NCBI RefSeq assembly: GCF_000518605.1
Contig: NZ_JADX01000004.1
Coordinates: 470,885-534,884 of the forward strand
DNA from: Shewanella fidelis ATCC BAA-318
GTDB lineage: Bacteria > Pseudomonadota > Gammaproteobacteria > Enterobacterales > Shewanellaceae
DNA length: 64,000 bases
Direction: 5' to 3'
Each line of letters opens with the position of its first letter. The first letter of the stretch is position 1. Shown piece by piece: positions 16,678-27,395 of the stretch. The notes under the pieces were generated by a model, which saw only the letters and a list, made by a program, of their open reading frames with translations, was not told where the DNA came from and searched no databases. The translations under genes were made by a program, and so were the position numbers.

Positions 16678-17985
16678 TTAGAAAATATCTTTAAATCTAT
16701 GATAAAGCATTCCCATTGCCAGTAATGGAGAGCGTAAATGGCGTCCGCCTGGAAATGTCATATGCGGGATTTGCGCGAAAATATCAAAACGCTCAGCTTG
16801 AGTGGTAATGGCTTCGGCAATTAACTTCGCAGCCATATGGGTAGCATTGACTCCATGACCAGCATAAGCCTGTGCATAGAAAATATTTTTAGCATCGGGT
16901 AGGCGACCTATTTGTGGCAACCGATTTGCGCCAATACCAATCATACCTCCCCATTCGTAATCGATGCGTACGCCTTTTAATTGGGGGAATACTTTTTCTA
17001 GGTTAGGTCTAAGGGCGGCTTCAATGTCTTTAGGATCTTTACCTGAATAAGTACAAAGCCCGCCGAAAAGTAAACGATTATCTTCAGATAGATGGTAGTA
17101 ATCTAAATCAACTCTGAGATCAGCGAAAGCCATGTTTTGTGGGATAATTGCGTCACATTGCTCTTGAGTGAGTGGCTCAGTCGCTAAAATATAAGTACCA
17201 GCGGGGAGCACCTTGCTGCCAATGTTTTCTTCTAAATCGACGCCTAAATACGCGTTACCAGCAAGGACTAAATATTGGCAATTGACCTCACCATGCTCGG
17301 TGAGGACTTTAGGTTTATCGCCTTTAATTATTTTTTTAGCCGCACTGTATTCAAACATCTTTACTCCTAAGCTACGAGCGACTTTGGCTTCACCTAGGGC
17401 TAAGTTAAGTGGGTGCAGGTGACCACTCGCCATATCGACTAAGGCACCTTGGTAAAAGTCAGACCCTATGACTTCTCCTATGCGCGACTTATCTAATAAG
17501 GTCATGTTTTGGCCATAACCTATACTATTTAAGTGTTCAAAATCTTCTTCAAGTTCTCGCATATGACGAGAACGAATCGCTAAGTCACAGTAACCCATTT
17601 GTAAGTTACACTCGATGTTATGCTCAGCGACGCGTTGTCTGACAATATCTACGGCTTCAAAGCCCATTTGCTCTATCGCTTTGACTCCTTCGCTGCCGAT
17701 GATATCGTGGAATTGGTTGATATCGTGACCTATGCCGCGGATCAACTCCCCCCCATTACGCCCTGAAGCGCCCCAGCCAATGCGCTTTGCTTCCAGTAGG
17801 GCAACTGAAAATCCTTTCTGCGCTAGTTCAATCGCAGTATTTATGCCACTAAAGCCGCCACCGACGATACAAACATCCACATTTAACACTTCTTCTAGAC
17901 GTGGTGATGGGTGTAAATTATTTGCTGTCGCAAAGTAATAGGATGCGGGGTATTGCTCGCTATGTACCGGATTTTTAGTTAGCAT
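16678..17985 (-). CDS. puuB: Gamma-glutamylputrescine oxidoreductase (PuuB-type FAD oxidase), copy 1
   Basis: A 435-residue DAO-family flavoprotein. It would oxidise gamma-glutamylputrescine to gamma-glutamyl-gamma-aminobutyraldehyde with release of ammonia and H2O2. The FAD motif VDVCIVGGGFSGINTAIEL is at about residues 30-48. GWGASGRNGGELIRG and the C-terminal YAQAYAGHGVNATHMA are characteristic of PuuB (E. coli 426 residues). It is transcribed divergently from puuR across a region holding a PuuR-like site. A second homologue lies at 25976. Which copy handles glutamylputrescine and which another glutamylated amine cannot be told from sequence. Confidence 0.9.
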   Translation of the reverse strand: MLTKNPVHSEQYPASYYFATANNLHPSPRLEEVLNVDVCIVGGGFSGINTAIELAQKGFSVALLEAKRIGWGASGRNGGELIRGIGHDINQFHDIIGSEGVKAIEQMGFEAVDIVRQRVAEHNIECNLQMGYCDLAIRSRHMRELEEDFEHLNSIGYGQNMTLLDKSRIGEVIGSDFYQGALVDMASGHLHPLNLALGEAKVARSLGVKMFEYSAAKKIIKGDKPKVLTEHGEVNCQYLVLAGNAYLGVDLEENIGSKVLPAGTYILATEPLTQEQCDAIIPQNMAFADLRVDLDYYHLSEDNRLLFGGLCTYSGKDPKDIEAALRPNLEKVFPQLKGVRIDYEWGGMIGIGANRLPQIGRLPDAKNIFYAQAYAGHGVNATHMAAKLIAEAITTQAERFDIFAQIPHMTFPGGRHLRSPLLAMGMLYHRFKDIF

Positions 17986-18070
17986 ATCATCTCCAAATGT
18001 ATGTTTTTATTGTAAATTGGACGTGGCTCGGTAATATACTTGGTTGTACTAGAAATAAATTATTTACAGA

Positions 18071-18085
18071 TGTTCGTTATTTTTA
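18071..18085. promoter_or_regulatory. Putative PuuR operator between puuB and puuR
   Basis: TGTTCGTTATTTTTA is the reverse complement of TAAAAATAACGAACA, which matches the E. coli PuuR core AATGAACA with one substitution and the A/T-rich flank. It lies in the divergent puuB-puuR region, where autoregulation would be expected. Confidence 0.5.
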
Positions 18086-18232
18086 ACACGCTTTCCTGTA
18101 GAATACAAATTGCTCAGTAAAAGTTATGGTCTAGAATTTTAAAGGCCATGTTTAAAACAAACTGAGACAGGTTTGTATCGCTCTACATGTTGTTGGAGAC
18201 GGAGAAAGATAACTTCAATTAGGGGAAAGATT

Positions 18233-18781
18233 TTGGATATTGGAGAAAGCCTGAAAAGGGTTCGAAAAGAGAAGGGGTTGTCCCAGCGAGAGTTGGCTAA
18301 ACGAGCAGGTGTCACCAATAGTACAATCTCGATGATCGAGAAAAATAGTGTTAGCCCCTCAGTTAGCTCACTTAAAAAGGTGCTTTCAGGTTTACCTATG
18401 TCTTTAGTGGAGTTTTTTTCTATTGAAGACACACAAGAGACTGAGCAAAAAGTGGTATACCGCCAAGATGAGTTACTTGATATTGGCGATGGCGTACTTG
18501 ATTTTAAGCTGATTGGTCGAGATTTCCCAAATCGTGCTATGTCAGTAATGAGCGAAACTTACCCTCCAGGTTCGGACACTGGTATTGAAATGTTAAAGCA
18601 TGAAGGTCAAGAGGCGGCTATGGTCATTGAAGGCCGGTTGGAGTTGACAGTCGGTGATGAAGTTTTCGAGCTGAATGAGGGGGATAGTTACTACTTTAAT
18701 AGTGAGTTACCTCATCGTTTTCGTAATCCATTTGACGTGCCATGTAGAATAGTAAGCGCCACAACCCCTGCAAATTTCTAA
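18233..18781 (+). CDS. puuR: PuuR-type HTH/cupin transcriptional regulator
   Basis: A repressor of putrescine-utilisation genes. The xre-type helix-turn-helix is at residues 6-60 (GLSQRELAKRAGVTNSTISM), and a C-terminal cupin ligand domain near residues 105-180 contains MLKHEGQEAAMVIEGRLEL and LNEGDSYYFNSELPHRF. The TTG at 18233 is chosen because AGGGG lies 8 bases upstream and it gives 182 residues, close to E. coli PuuR (185). Longer in-frame starts add an unlikely Cys/Trp/Arg leader. In E. coli, putrescine relieves PuuR repression. It lies between divergent puuB and puuD, each with matching operator sequences. Confidence 0.92.
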   Translation: MDIGESLKRVRKEKGLSQRELAKRAGVTNSTISMIEKNSVSPSVSSLKKVLSGLPMSLVEFFSIEDTQETEQKVVYRQDELLDIGDGVLDFKLIGRDFPNRAMSVMSETYPPGSDTGIEMLKHEGQEAAMVIEGRLELTVGDEVFELNEGDSYYFNSELPHRFRNPFDVPCRIVSATTPANF

Positions 18782-18804
18782 TTATTCTAGTTAACTTTTG
18801 TAAA

Positions 18805-18848
18805 GCTAGCTTACCGTAGAGTCTACTGATTTCTTTACGGTAACTAGC
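18805..18848 (+). terminator. Hairpin downstream of puuR
   Basis: GCTAGCTTACCGTA and TACGGTAACTAGC can form a 13-bp stem with one bulge and a 17-base loop, 24 bases past the puuR stop. Only a short T content follows, so termination may be partial. Confidence 0.5.
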
Positions 18849-19275
18849 TTGCTAACAGTATCATTATTCAGTTTTTCCTCTTTTAGTGACATTACCCGCT
18901 AGCTCTATCTGCCTGATGCTGTTTTTATGTTCTTATGTAAATAATATAAAGCATTCGCTCTATGTAAGTGTGAGCAATATCAAATCGGATTGATATACTT
19001 TTATGGCATAAAAAACACATTTTCATTAACTTTAGGAAAAGTTTAATAAAAAATAACAACTATAAGCTATTGATTTTTATCGGCTCGATCTATCTTTTTG
19101 CGTTTTTTAACAATCATTTCACCTCCCCCCTTGCCTCAGTTATTGTTTCAGTGTAGTGTGTGAAAAAATGAACATTTGGGGAGTAAGTGTTCATTATTCA
19201 ACATTTCGTAAATCAAGATAAAAACTATTTAAAAATAATTCTAAAAATTACGAAGACAAGGATTGAAGGTGTTTT
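18849..19275. other. Non-coding region upstream of puuD
   Basis: AT-rich leader between puuR and puuD. I see no gene in it. It holds the paired PuuR-like operator at 19163-19199, and the puuD ribosome-binding site GAAGG just before the start. Promoter hexamers were not assigned with confidence. Confidence 0.6.
19163..19199. promoter_or_regulatory. Paired PuuR-like operator upstream of puuD-puuA
   Basis: AAAAAATGAACA (core AATGAACA 19167-19174) and the inverted TGTTCATTATT (core 19188-19195) flank a 13-base spacer, putting the two cores 21 bases apart, about two helical turns. The match to the known E. coli PuuR recognition sequence is strong in both arms. It lies 80-110 bases before the puuD start. 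Confidence 0.7.
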
Positions 19276-20037
19276 ATGTCGGAAGTAGGACTTGCAGTGG
19301 TTGGTGTGACTGCATGCAATCAGCAATTAGGCTTGCATCCTTTTAATATCGTAGGTGAGAAGTACCTGTTAGCGATAGCGGATGCGACACATTCCTGGCC
19401 ACTCGTTATCCCTGCACTCGGGCACTGCCCTGCAGAGGTCATTTTATCTCGTCTGGATGGGATCTTGTTTACCGGTTCTCCCTCAAATATTGAACCACAT
19501 CACTATGATGGTCCTGTTAGCGAAGAGGGAACACATCATGATCCTAAACGTGACGCTACCACTTTGCCTTTGCTCAAAGCTGCGATTGATGCAGGGGTAC
19601 CTGTATTAGCCATTTGTCGTGGCTTTCAAGAAATGAATGTTGTGTTTGGGGGGGGCTTACATCAAAAGTTGCATGAGATTGGTGGTTTTATTGAGCATAG
19701 AGAAGACAAAAGCCAACCCGTAGACGTGCAATACGGTATTTCACATGAGGTTCAAATTGAGCCTGGAGGACTGCTTCACGAGGCGTGGGGCCGCAGCTCT
19801 GCAGAGGTGAACTCTGTCCATACTCAAGGTGTAAATCGCCTTGGGCTTGGGTTGCGGCCAGAAGCTTATTCAAGTGATGGTTTGATAGAAGCTTTTTCTG
19901 TCAAAGAAGCAAAAAATTTTGCACTAGGTGTGCAGTGGCATCCGGAGTGGAAAGTTCTCGACAGTCCTTTCTATACCGCAATTTTTGAGGCCTTTAATAA
20001 AGCATGTCAACGCCGTGCAGCGAGCAGAGTGAAATAA
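19276..20037 (+). CDS. puuD: Gamma-glutamyl-gamma-aminobutyrate hydrolase
   Basis: A class I glutamine-amidotransferase-fold hydrolase (peptidase C26) that releases GABA and glutamate from gamma-glutamyl-GABA. The nucleophile is Cys114 (VLAICRGFQEMNV), at the same number as in E. coli PuuD. The His/Glu pair is in GVQWHPEWKV near residue 220. The length of 253 matches the family (254). FTGSPSNIEPHHYDG is a PuuD-specific block. It is followed after three bases by puuA, so the two are co-transcribed under the paired operator. Confidence 0.95.
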   Translation: MSEVGLAVVGVTACNQQLGLHPFNIVGEKYLLAIADATHSWPLVIPALGHCPAEVILSRLDGILFTGSPSNIEPHHYDGPVSEEGTHHDPKRDATTLPLLKAAIDAGVPVLAICRGFQEMNVVFGGGLHQKLHEIGGFIEHREDKSQPVDVQYGISHEVQIEPGGLLHEAWGRSSAEVNSVHTQGVNRLGLGLRPEAYSSDGLIEAFSVKEAKNFALGVQWHPEWKVLDSPFYTAIFEAFNKACQRRAASRVK

Positions 20038-20040
20038 AAA

Positions 20041-21390
20041 ATGAAAAAGTTAGTCAGCTACTTAAAAGAACAAAAAATTACTGAAGTTGAGTGTGTCGTT
20101 TGTGATATGACCGGGATTGCCCGTGGCAAGATTGCACCGGTTGACAAGTTTATCGACGAAAAGGGCATGCGCTTACCAGAGAGTGTGTTACTGCAAACAG
20201 TAACAGGCGATTATGTTGATGATGAGTCTTATGATGCTTTATTGGATGAAGCTGATATTGATTTTGTGTGTGTTCCTGATGAAGATGCGGTATTTAAATT
20301 GCCATGGACTATAGAAGCTACAGCTCAGGTGATTCATGATACTTATGACAAAATGGGGAACCCGATAGAGTTGTCTCCACGTAACTTACTTAAGAAAGTG
20401 CTGAGGCTTTATGAAGACAAAGGTTGGAAGCCCGTTGTCGCTCCTGAGATGGAATTTTATTTAACCCGCATTAATGAACATCCTGATCACCCGCTAACAC
20501 CACCTGTTGGACGTTCTGGTCGTCAAGAATCAGGACGTCAATCATTCTCTATCGATGCTGCCAATGAATACGATCCACTGTTTGAGGATATGTATGACTG
20601 GTGTGAAGAGCAGGGCTTAGATATCGATACCTTGATCCATGAAGAAGGCACTGCGCAGATGGAGATTAACTTCTCCCACGGTGATGCGCTTTCGCTAGCT
20701 GATCAGGTGTTTGTATTTAAACGTACGCTGCGTGAGGCTGCACTTAAGCATAATGTTTGTGCCACTTTTATGGCTAAGCCTGTAACGAATGAACCGGGCA
20801 GTGCAATGCATTTGCACCAAAGTATTGTTGATGTGAAGTCAGGTAAAAATATATTTTCCAATGATGACGGTACTAAGAGCCCACTGTTTTATAGCTATAT
20901 CGGTGGTTTGCAAAAGTTTATTCCTGAGTTGTTGCCTCTATTTGCGCCAAACGTTAACTCGTTCCGTCGTTTCCTGCCTGGTGCTTCAGCGCCTGTAAAC
21001 CTTGAGTGGGGTGAAGAGAACCGTACTTGTGGGTTACGTATTCCGGAATCTTCGCCACAAAACTTACGTATTGAAAACCGTATTGCAGGTGCTGATGCGA
21101 ATAGTTACTTGTCGATTGCTGCAAGTTTACTTTGTGGCTATATGGGCATGGTAGATGATGTAAAACCATCGACACCAGTTCAAGGACGTGCGAATGAGAC
21201 TCGTGGAGGGGCGGCATTGCCTTTAACCCTTGAGGAAGCCTTGGCAATAATGGCCGAAAGCTCGGCGTGTCGAGAGTATTTGGGGGATATCTTTACTAAT
21301 GGATATATCGCAGTAAAGCAGGCTGATTTAGAAAATTATCGCCGTGTAATTAGCTCTTGGGAGCGTGAATTTTTGCTACTGACGGTATAA
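20041..21390 (+). CDS. puuA: Gamma-glutamylputrescine synthetase (glutamine-synthetase family)
   Basis: The ATP-dependent enzyme that joins glutamate to putrescine, committing it to the Puu pathway. The 449 residues show glutamine-synthetase-type blocks: VAPEMEFYLTR near residues 137-147, EEGTAQMEINFSHGD, the ATP-site AKPVTNEPGSAMHLHQS, and NRTCGLRIPESSPQNLRIENR. It lacks the adenylylation-loop features of GlnA and is nearer GlnA3/PuuA types. It follows puuD by three bases; a long leader and then potF follow. Confidence 0.93.
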   Translation: MKKLVSYLKEQKITEVECVVCDMTGIARGKIAPVDKFIDEKGMRLPESVLLQTVTGDYVDDESYDALLDEADIDFVCVPDEDAVFKLPWTIEATAQVIHDTYDKMGNPIELSPRNLLKKVLRLYEDKGWKPVVAPEMEFYLTRINEHPDHPLTPPVGRSGRQESGRQSFSIDAANEYDPLFEDMYDWCEEQGLDIDTLIHEEGTAQMEINFSHGDALSLADQVFVFKRTLREAALKHNVCATFMAKPVTNEPGSAMHLHQSIVDVKSGKNIFSNDDGTKSPLFYSYIGGLQKFIPELLPLFAPNVNSFRRFLPGASAPVNLEWGEENRTCGLRIPESSPQNLRIENRIAGADANSYLSIAASLLCGYMGMVDDVKPSTPVQGRANETRGGAALPLTLEEALAIMAESSACREYLGDIFTNGYIAVKQADLENYRRVISSWEREFLLLTV

Positions 21391-22807
<1,417 letters not shown>

Positions 22808-22814
22808 GCCGTTA

Positions 22815-22839
22815 GGGCAAGGCAATGCCTTGCCCTTTT
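22815..22839 (+). terminator. Intra-operon terminator/attenuator between potF and potG
   Basis: GGGCAAGGCA and TGCCTTGCCC pair around one base and are followed by TTTT. It starts 8 bases past the potF stop, within an otherwise co-directional operon. Partial termination here would raise binding protein relative to the membrane subunits. Confidence 0.75.
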
Positions 22840-22925
22840 AGGAACTGAACATAATGCAGAGCTAGTTTGTTGTAGGTGAATTTATAAAAAGAGCATTGTT
22901 TAATGCCTTTAGGTGGAGAAGTAAT

Positions 22926-24062
22926 ATGGCAAGTACCTTAGACGTCACTAATAACTCTATTAAAAAGACGCAGGGCGAAGTGCTACTTCAGATAGACGGA
23001 GTGAGTAAACTATTCGATGAAGTGCGTGCAGTAGATGATGTCACGCTCAATATCAAAAAAGGGGAGATTTTTGCTCTGCTAGGTGGTTCAGGCTCGGGGA
23101 AGTCGACGCTGTTACGTATGCTGGCAGGCTTTGAGAAACCATCTGAGGGACGCATCTTTCTAGATGGTGAAGATATTACCGATATGCCTCCTCATGAACG
23201 TCCTATCAATATGATGTTTCAGTCTTATGCTTTGTTTCCTCATATGACAGTGGCACAAAATATTGCCTTTGGTCTAAAGCAGGATAAGTTACCTAAAGCT
23301 GAAATAGAATCTCGTGTGCAGGAGATGCTGAAACTGGTGCATATGGAAAGCTATGCCAAGCGTAAGCCTAACCAACTGTCAGGCGGTCAGCGTCAACGTG
23401 TTGCCTTGGCTCGTTCGCTTGCCAAGCGTCCTAAGTTATTGCTGCTCGATGAGCCGATGGGAGCATTGGATAAGAAGTTGCGTACTCAAATGCAACTTGA
23501 GGTAGTGGATATCTTGGAAGCCGTTGATGTGACTTGCGTAATGGTGACCCATGATCAAGAAGAAGCAATGACCATGGCTGGTCGCATATCCATCATGAAT
23601 GAAGGCTGGATTGCACAAACTGGCACTCCAACGGATATCTATGAAAGCCCTAATAGTCGCATGGTGGCTGAGTTTATCGGCAGCGTAAACTTATTTGAAG
23701 GCGAGATAGTTGAAGATAAGGCCGATCACGTCATTATCGAAAGCCAAGGTTTATCGCAAAAGTTATTTATTGATCATGGCGTATCTACCAATGTGGATGA
23801 TAAGTGTGTTTGGTTAGCGGTTCGACCTGAGAAGACCCGTATTACAAGGGAGCAACCAACAGGTGAGTATAACTGGTCTAGCGGTGTGGTTGAGGATATT
23901 GCTTACCTTGGTGGTATTTCGGTGTATTACATTCGATTACCTAACAAACAACTTATTCAAACGATTATGACCAATCGTGAACGTCGTTCAGATCCTCCAA
24001 CTTGGGAAGAGGCTGTTTTCATTAGTTGGGAGGCCACCAGCGGAGTGGTCTTGAGATCATAA
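22926..24062 (+). CDS. potG: Putrescine ABC transporter ATP-binding protein
   Basis: The 378-residue ATPase of the putrescine importer. Walker A GGSGSGKST is near residues 55-63, the ABC signature LSGGQRQRVALARSLA near 153-168, Walker B LLLLDEPMGALD follows, and the switch histidine is in VMVTHDQEEA. A C-terminal TOBE domain contains VWLAVRPEKTRI. ATG 22926 with AGGTGGAG upstream gives the E. coli length (377). Ten bases separate it from potH. Confidence 0.95.
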   Translation: MASTLDVTNNSIKKTQGEVLLQIDGVSKLFDEVRAVDDVTLNIKKGEIFALLGGSGSGKSTLLRMLAGFEKPSEGRIFLDGEDITDMPPHERPINMMFQSYALFPHMTVAQNIAFGLKQDKLPKAEIESRVQEMLKLVHMESYAKRKPNQLSGGQRQRVALARSLAKRPKLLLLDEPMGALDKKLRTQMQLEVVDILEAVDVTCVMVTHDQEEAMTMAGRISIMNEGWIAQTGTPTDIYESPNSRMVAEFIGSVNLFEGEIVEDKADHVIIESQGLSQKLFIDHGVSTNVDDKCVWLAVRPEKTRITREQPTGEYNWSSGVVEDIAYLGGISVYYIRLPNKQLIQTIMTNRERRSDPPTWEEAVFISWEATSGVVLRS

Positions 24063-24072
24063 GGATACGATC

Positions 24073-24978
24073 ATGAAAAAGCCGCTAAAATTTCGATTAC
24101 CCAAAGGCCAATGCTGGACAATAGGCGTTCCATACTTTTGGCTATTAATGTTCTTTGCTTTACCTTTCGCAATCGTACTTAAGATCAGCTTTTCAACACC
24201 TATTATCTCGATTCCACCTTATGAGCCATTATTTCAGTATGCGGAAGAGTCATTGCAAATCATGCTGAACTTGGGGAATTATCTGCTGATCCTTGATGAT
24301 TCAATATACTACAACGCTTACCTTGGCTCGCTAAAAATGGCGACGATCTCAACCATAGGTTGCTTACTGATTGGTTACCCGATGGCTTATGCCATTGCTC
24401 GTGCTCCAAAACGTAATCAAACTATGCTGATTTTATTGGTAATGTTGCCCTCTTGGACCTCCTTTTTGATTAGAGTTTATGCTTGGATGGGCATACTGAG
24501 TAACAATGGGGTGATCAACAACCTGTTGATGTGGAGTGGCCTCATTTCTGAACCTCTGCAAATTCTTAATACTAATACTGCGGTTTATATTGGCATTATT
24601 TACAGCTATTTGCCGTTTATGATTTTACCGCTATACGCAAATTTGTCTCAGCTCGATGCTAGCTTGTTAGAAGCGGCGGCAGACTTAGGTTCACGTAGTT
24701 TAAATACCTTCTGGAAGGTGACGCTGCCGTTATCAAAAGGCGGAGTTATTGCCGGTTCCATGTTGGTATTTATTCCGGTCGTAGGGGAGTTTGTGATCCC
24801 TGAGCTGCTTGGTGGTCCCGATTCACTGATGATTGGTAAGGTGTTATGGCAAGAGTTTTTTAACAATCGTGACTGGCCTGTGGCTTCGGCACTTGCCATT
24901 GTGATGCTAGGGTTATTGATTATCCCAATCACTTTATTCCACCGTTATCAGGCTAAAGAGATGGAGAAAACAGCATGA
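24073..24978 (+). CDS. potH: Putrescine ABC transporter permease
   Basis: A 301-residue inner-membrane permease with six predicted spans. The binding-protein-dependent transport (EAA) loop LEAAADLGSRSLNTFWKVTLP near residue 199 contacts the PotG ATPase. An AAGGATA site precedes the start, and the stop overlaps potI by four bases (ATGA). It pairs with PotI to form the translocation pore for putrescine. Confidence 0.95.
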   Translation: MKKPLKFRLPKGQCWTIGVPYFWLLMFFALPFAIVLKISFSTPIISIPPYEPLFQYAEESLQIMLNLGNYLLILDDSIYYNAYLGSLKMATISTIGCLLIGYPMAYAIARAPKRNQTMLILLVMLPSWTSFLIRVYAWMGILSNNGVINNLLMWSGLISEPLQILNTNTAVYIGIIYSYLPFMILPLYANLSQLDASLLEAAADLGSRSLNTFWKVTLPLSKGGVIAGSMLVFIPVVGEFVIPELLGGPDSLMIGKVLWQEFFNNRDWPVASALAIVMLGLLIIPITLFHRYQAKEMEKTA

Positions 24979-25790
24979 AGAAGTTAAATTTTTCTACCAT
25001 TATGCTTTGGGCTGGGATGTTCTTCCTGTACGCACCTATGTTTATTTTGGTGTTTTATTCTTTTAATGAATCTAAGTTGGTGACCGTATGGGCAGGGTTT
25101 TCCACTAAATGGTACGGTGAGCTGTTTCGCGATCAGCAGATCCTCGATGCGGTTTGGACTAGTTTACTGGTTGCTTTTTATGCTTCCACCATGGCGGTGA
25201 TTATCGGCACCATGGCAGCCTTTGTCATGACGCGATTTGCCCGAGGTTGGGGCAAGTTAACGTTATCGAATATGATCACTGCCCCGTTGGTGATGCCAGA
25301 GGTGATTACCGGTCTTTCTCTGTTACTGCTGTTTGTGCATATGGCTGACTTATTCGGCTGGCCTGCAGAACGGGGGATGTTGACGGTTTGGATTGCGCAC
25401 TCGACGTTTTGTGCGGCTTATGTTGCTGTTGTTGTTTCATCTCGATTACGTGAAATCGATCGTTCAGTTGAAGAAGCGGCTCAAGACCTAGGCGCTACAC
25501 CATTTAAAACGTTTTTTGCTATTACCGTTCCTATGATCTCTCCAGCGCTGGTAGCTGGTTGGTTATTGTCTTTTAGCTTATCGCTTGATGATCTCGTTAT
25601 AGCCAGTTTTGCATCGGGACCGGGGGCGACGACTTTGCCTATGGTGGTGTTCTCCTCGGTGCGTATGGGGGTATCACCTAAGATTAATGCGCTGGCGACC
25701 TTAATTATTCTTATCGTGTCGCTTATTGCATTTATCTCTTGGTACTTTGCTCGCCGCGCAGATATTAAGCAACGCGCGAGCTCAGCATAG
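24975..25790 (+). CDS. potI: Putrescine ABC transporter permease
   Basis: A 271-residue second permease with about six spans and the EAA loop VEEAAQDLGATPFKTFFAITVP near residues 170-191. The order potF-G-H-I is identical to E. coli, supporting putrescine over spermidine specificity. It overlaps potH by four bases and is followed by a strong hairpin without a T-tract and then by the second puuB. Confidence 0.95.
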   Translation: MKKLNFSTIMLWAGMFFLYAPMFILVFYSFNESKLVTVWAGFSTKWYGELFRDQQILDAVWTSLLVAFYASTMAVIIGTMAAFVMTRFARGWGKLTLSNMITAPLVMPEVITGLSLLLLFVHMADLFGWPAERGMLTVWIAHSTFCAAYVAVVVSSRLREIDRSVEEAAQDLGATPFKTFFAITVPMISPALVAGWLLSFSLSLDDLVIASFASGPGATTLPMVVFSSVRMGVSPKINALATLIILIVSLIAFISWYFARRADIKQRASSA

Positions 25791-25807
25791 CCACTGCACT
25801 TTGATGA

Positions 25808-25834
25808 TGTGAAAGCAGCTAGTCTGCTTTCACA
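25808..25834. repeat. Perfect hairpin after potI
   Basis: TGTGAAAGCAG and CTGCTTTCACA form an 11-bp stem around a 5-base loop, 18 bases past the potI stop. No T-tract follows in either direction. Likely a 3'-end stabiliser or partial terminator before the second puuB. Confidence 0.6.
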
Positions 25835-25975
25835 TACACCTGCGTTATAGATCTATCTCAATTTGTTTATGACTAAGAGCCTGAACTCTCACTTAGCGAG
25901 GTCAAAAGTGTCGCCGCTTAACAACTAACAGATTGAGCTAAAGAACAATGAGTAAAGAATAAAAGGACAGAAGTT

Positions 25976-27298
25976 ATGTCAATAATAACCAATGAAAGAC
26001 AGGCGGAAACCATGACTAAAACCCCTCATACTGAATCATATTATGCGGCCTCAGCAAACGATAAAGCTGAACGAGCGATGCTTCAGGACAATATTGAAAC
26101 CGATGTTTGCATTATTGGAGCCGGCTACACCGGCTTATCAACCGCACTGCATTTACTTGAAATGGGTTATAAAGTCACTGTACTTGAAGCTGCAAGAATT
26201 GGTTGGGGCGCATCAGGACGTAATGGGGGCCAGATAGTTAATAGCTTTAGTCGCGATATAGATTCTATTGAGAAAACAGTCGGTACAGAAGCGGGGAAAT
26301 TATTTGGTGAAATGGCTTTTGAGGGGGCCCGCATAATTAAAGAGCGGATCAACACCTATAACATCCAATGTGATCTACGTGATGGCGGGGTATTCGCGGC
26401 GTTAAATGAAAAGCAGATGGGGCATTTGCAAGCGCAAAAAGCCTTGTGGGAAAAGCATGGTCATATGAACCACCTAGAGCTGCTAGACAAGAATGACATT
26501 CGTAAGGTCGTCGACACCGAATCTTATGTTGGTGGTCTACTTGATAAGAGTGGCGGCCATATTCATCCACTTAATCTAGCGTTAGGCGAGGCACAAGCTG
26601 TTGAATCATTGGGTGGCCAGATATTTGAAGGTTCGGCGGTGATCAAGGTTGAAGAAGGCGAAAACCCCATAGTACATACCAGTCATGGCACGGTTAAGTC
26701 TAAGTTTGTAGTGGTTGCGGGTAATGCTTACCTTGGCGACTTGATGCCAAAACTACAGGCTAAATCTATGCCTTGTGGTACTCAGGTTATCACCACCGAG
26801 CCATTAGGTGAGGCGCTCGCTAAAAGTCTACTGCCACAAAACTATTGTGTCGAAGATTGTAATTACCTACTCGATTACTTTCGGTTATCTGGGGATAACC
26901 GTCTTATTTATGGTGGTGGCGTAGTGTATGGCGCCAGAGATCCTGCAGATATTAAGTCGATTATCGGCCCTAAGATGCTTAAGACTTTCCCACAACTTAA
27001 AGATGTGAAGATTGATTACACTTGGACTGGCAATTTTTTGCTCACATTATCGCGCTTACCTCAGGTTGGTCGAATTGGTAGCAATATCTATTACTCTCAA
27101 GGCTGCAGTGGCCATGGCGTCACTTATACGCATTTGGCAGGTAAGATCTTAGCTGAGGCTATAAATGGTCAAGCGACACGATTCGACGCTTTTGCTGGTT
27201 TACCGCATTATCCATTCCCTGGCGGGCATATGTTTAGGGTGCCTTTTAGCGCAATTGGTGCTTGGTATTACAGTATGCGCGACAAATTAGGGGTGTAA
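25976..27298 (+). CDS. puuB: PuuB-type FAD-dependent oxidoreductase, copy 2
   Basis: A 440-residue paralogue of the oxidase at 16678-17985. It shares the N-terminal block TDVCIIGAGYTGLSTALHLL, then GWGASGRNGGQIVNSFSRD, and the C-terminal YYSQGCSGHGVTYTHLAG. The ATG at 25976 has an AGGAC site; an internal ATG at 26012 is the alternative. It probably oxidises gamma-glutamylputrescine or a related glutamylated polyamine. It is placed between the transporter and gabD, so its expression may be tied to uptake while copy 1 is tied to puuR. Confidence 0.9.
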   Translation: MSIITNERQAETMTKTPHTESYYAASANDKAERAMLQDNIETDVCIIGAGYTGLSTALHLLEMGYKVTVLEAARIGWGASGRNGGQIVNSFSRDIDSIEKTVGTEAGKLFGEMAFEGARIIKERINTYNIQCDLRDGGVFAALNEKQMGHLQAQKALWEKHGHMNHLELLDKNDIRKVVDTESYVGGLLDKSGGHIHPLNLALGEAQAVESLGGQIFEGSAVIKVEEGENPIVHTSHGTVKSKFVVVAGNAYLGDLMPKLQAKSMPCGTQVITTEPLGEALAKSLLPQNYCVEDCNYLLDYFRLSGDNRLIYGGGVVYGARDPADIKSIIGPKMLKTFPQLKDVKIDYTWTGNFLLTLSRLPQVGRIGSNIYYSQGCSGHGVTYTHLAGKILAEAINGQATRFDAFAGLPHYPFPGGHMFRVPFSAIGAWYYSMRDKLGV

Positions 27299-27395
27299 AT
27301 TTATATCGCTAGTGATGAACTCGACCCAGCTTTAGGGAGTCGAAGCCAATTAGTCTGTCGGCTATAAAGCGCCAAATTAAATGAAGGAGTAACCT

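Noticed and set aside
16534..16725. Sixty-three-codon frame across the puuC/puuB terminator
   Set aside because: It consists of repeat fragment and terminator sequence and overlaps the puuB 3' end.
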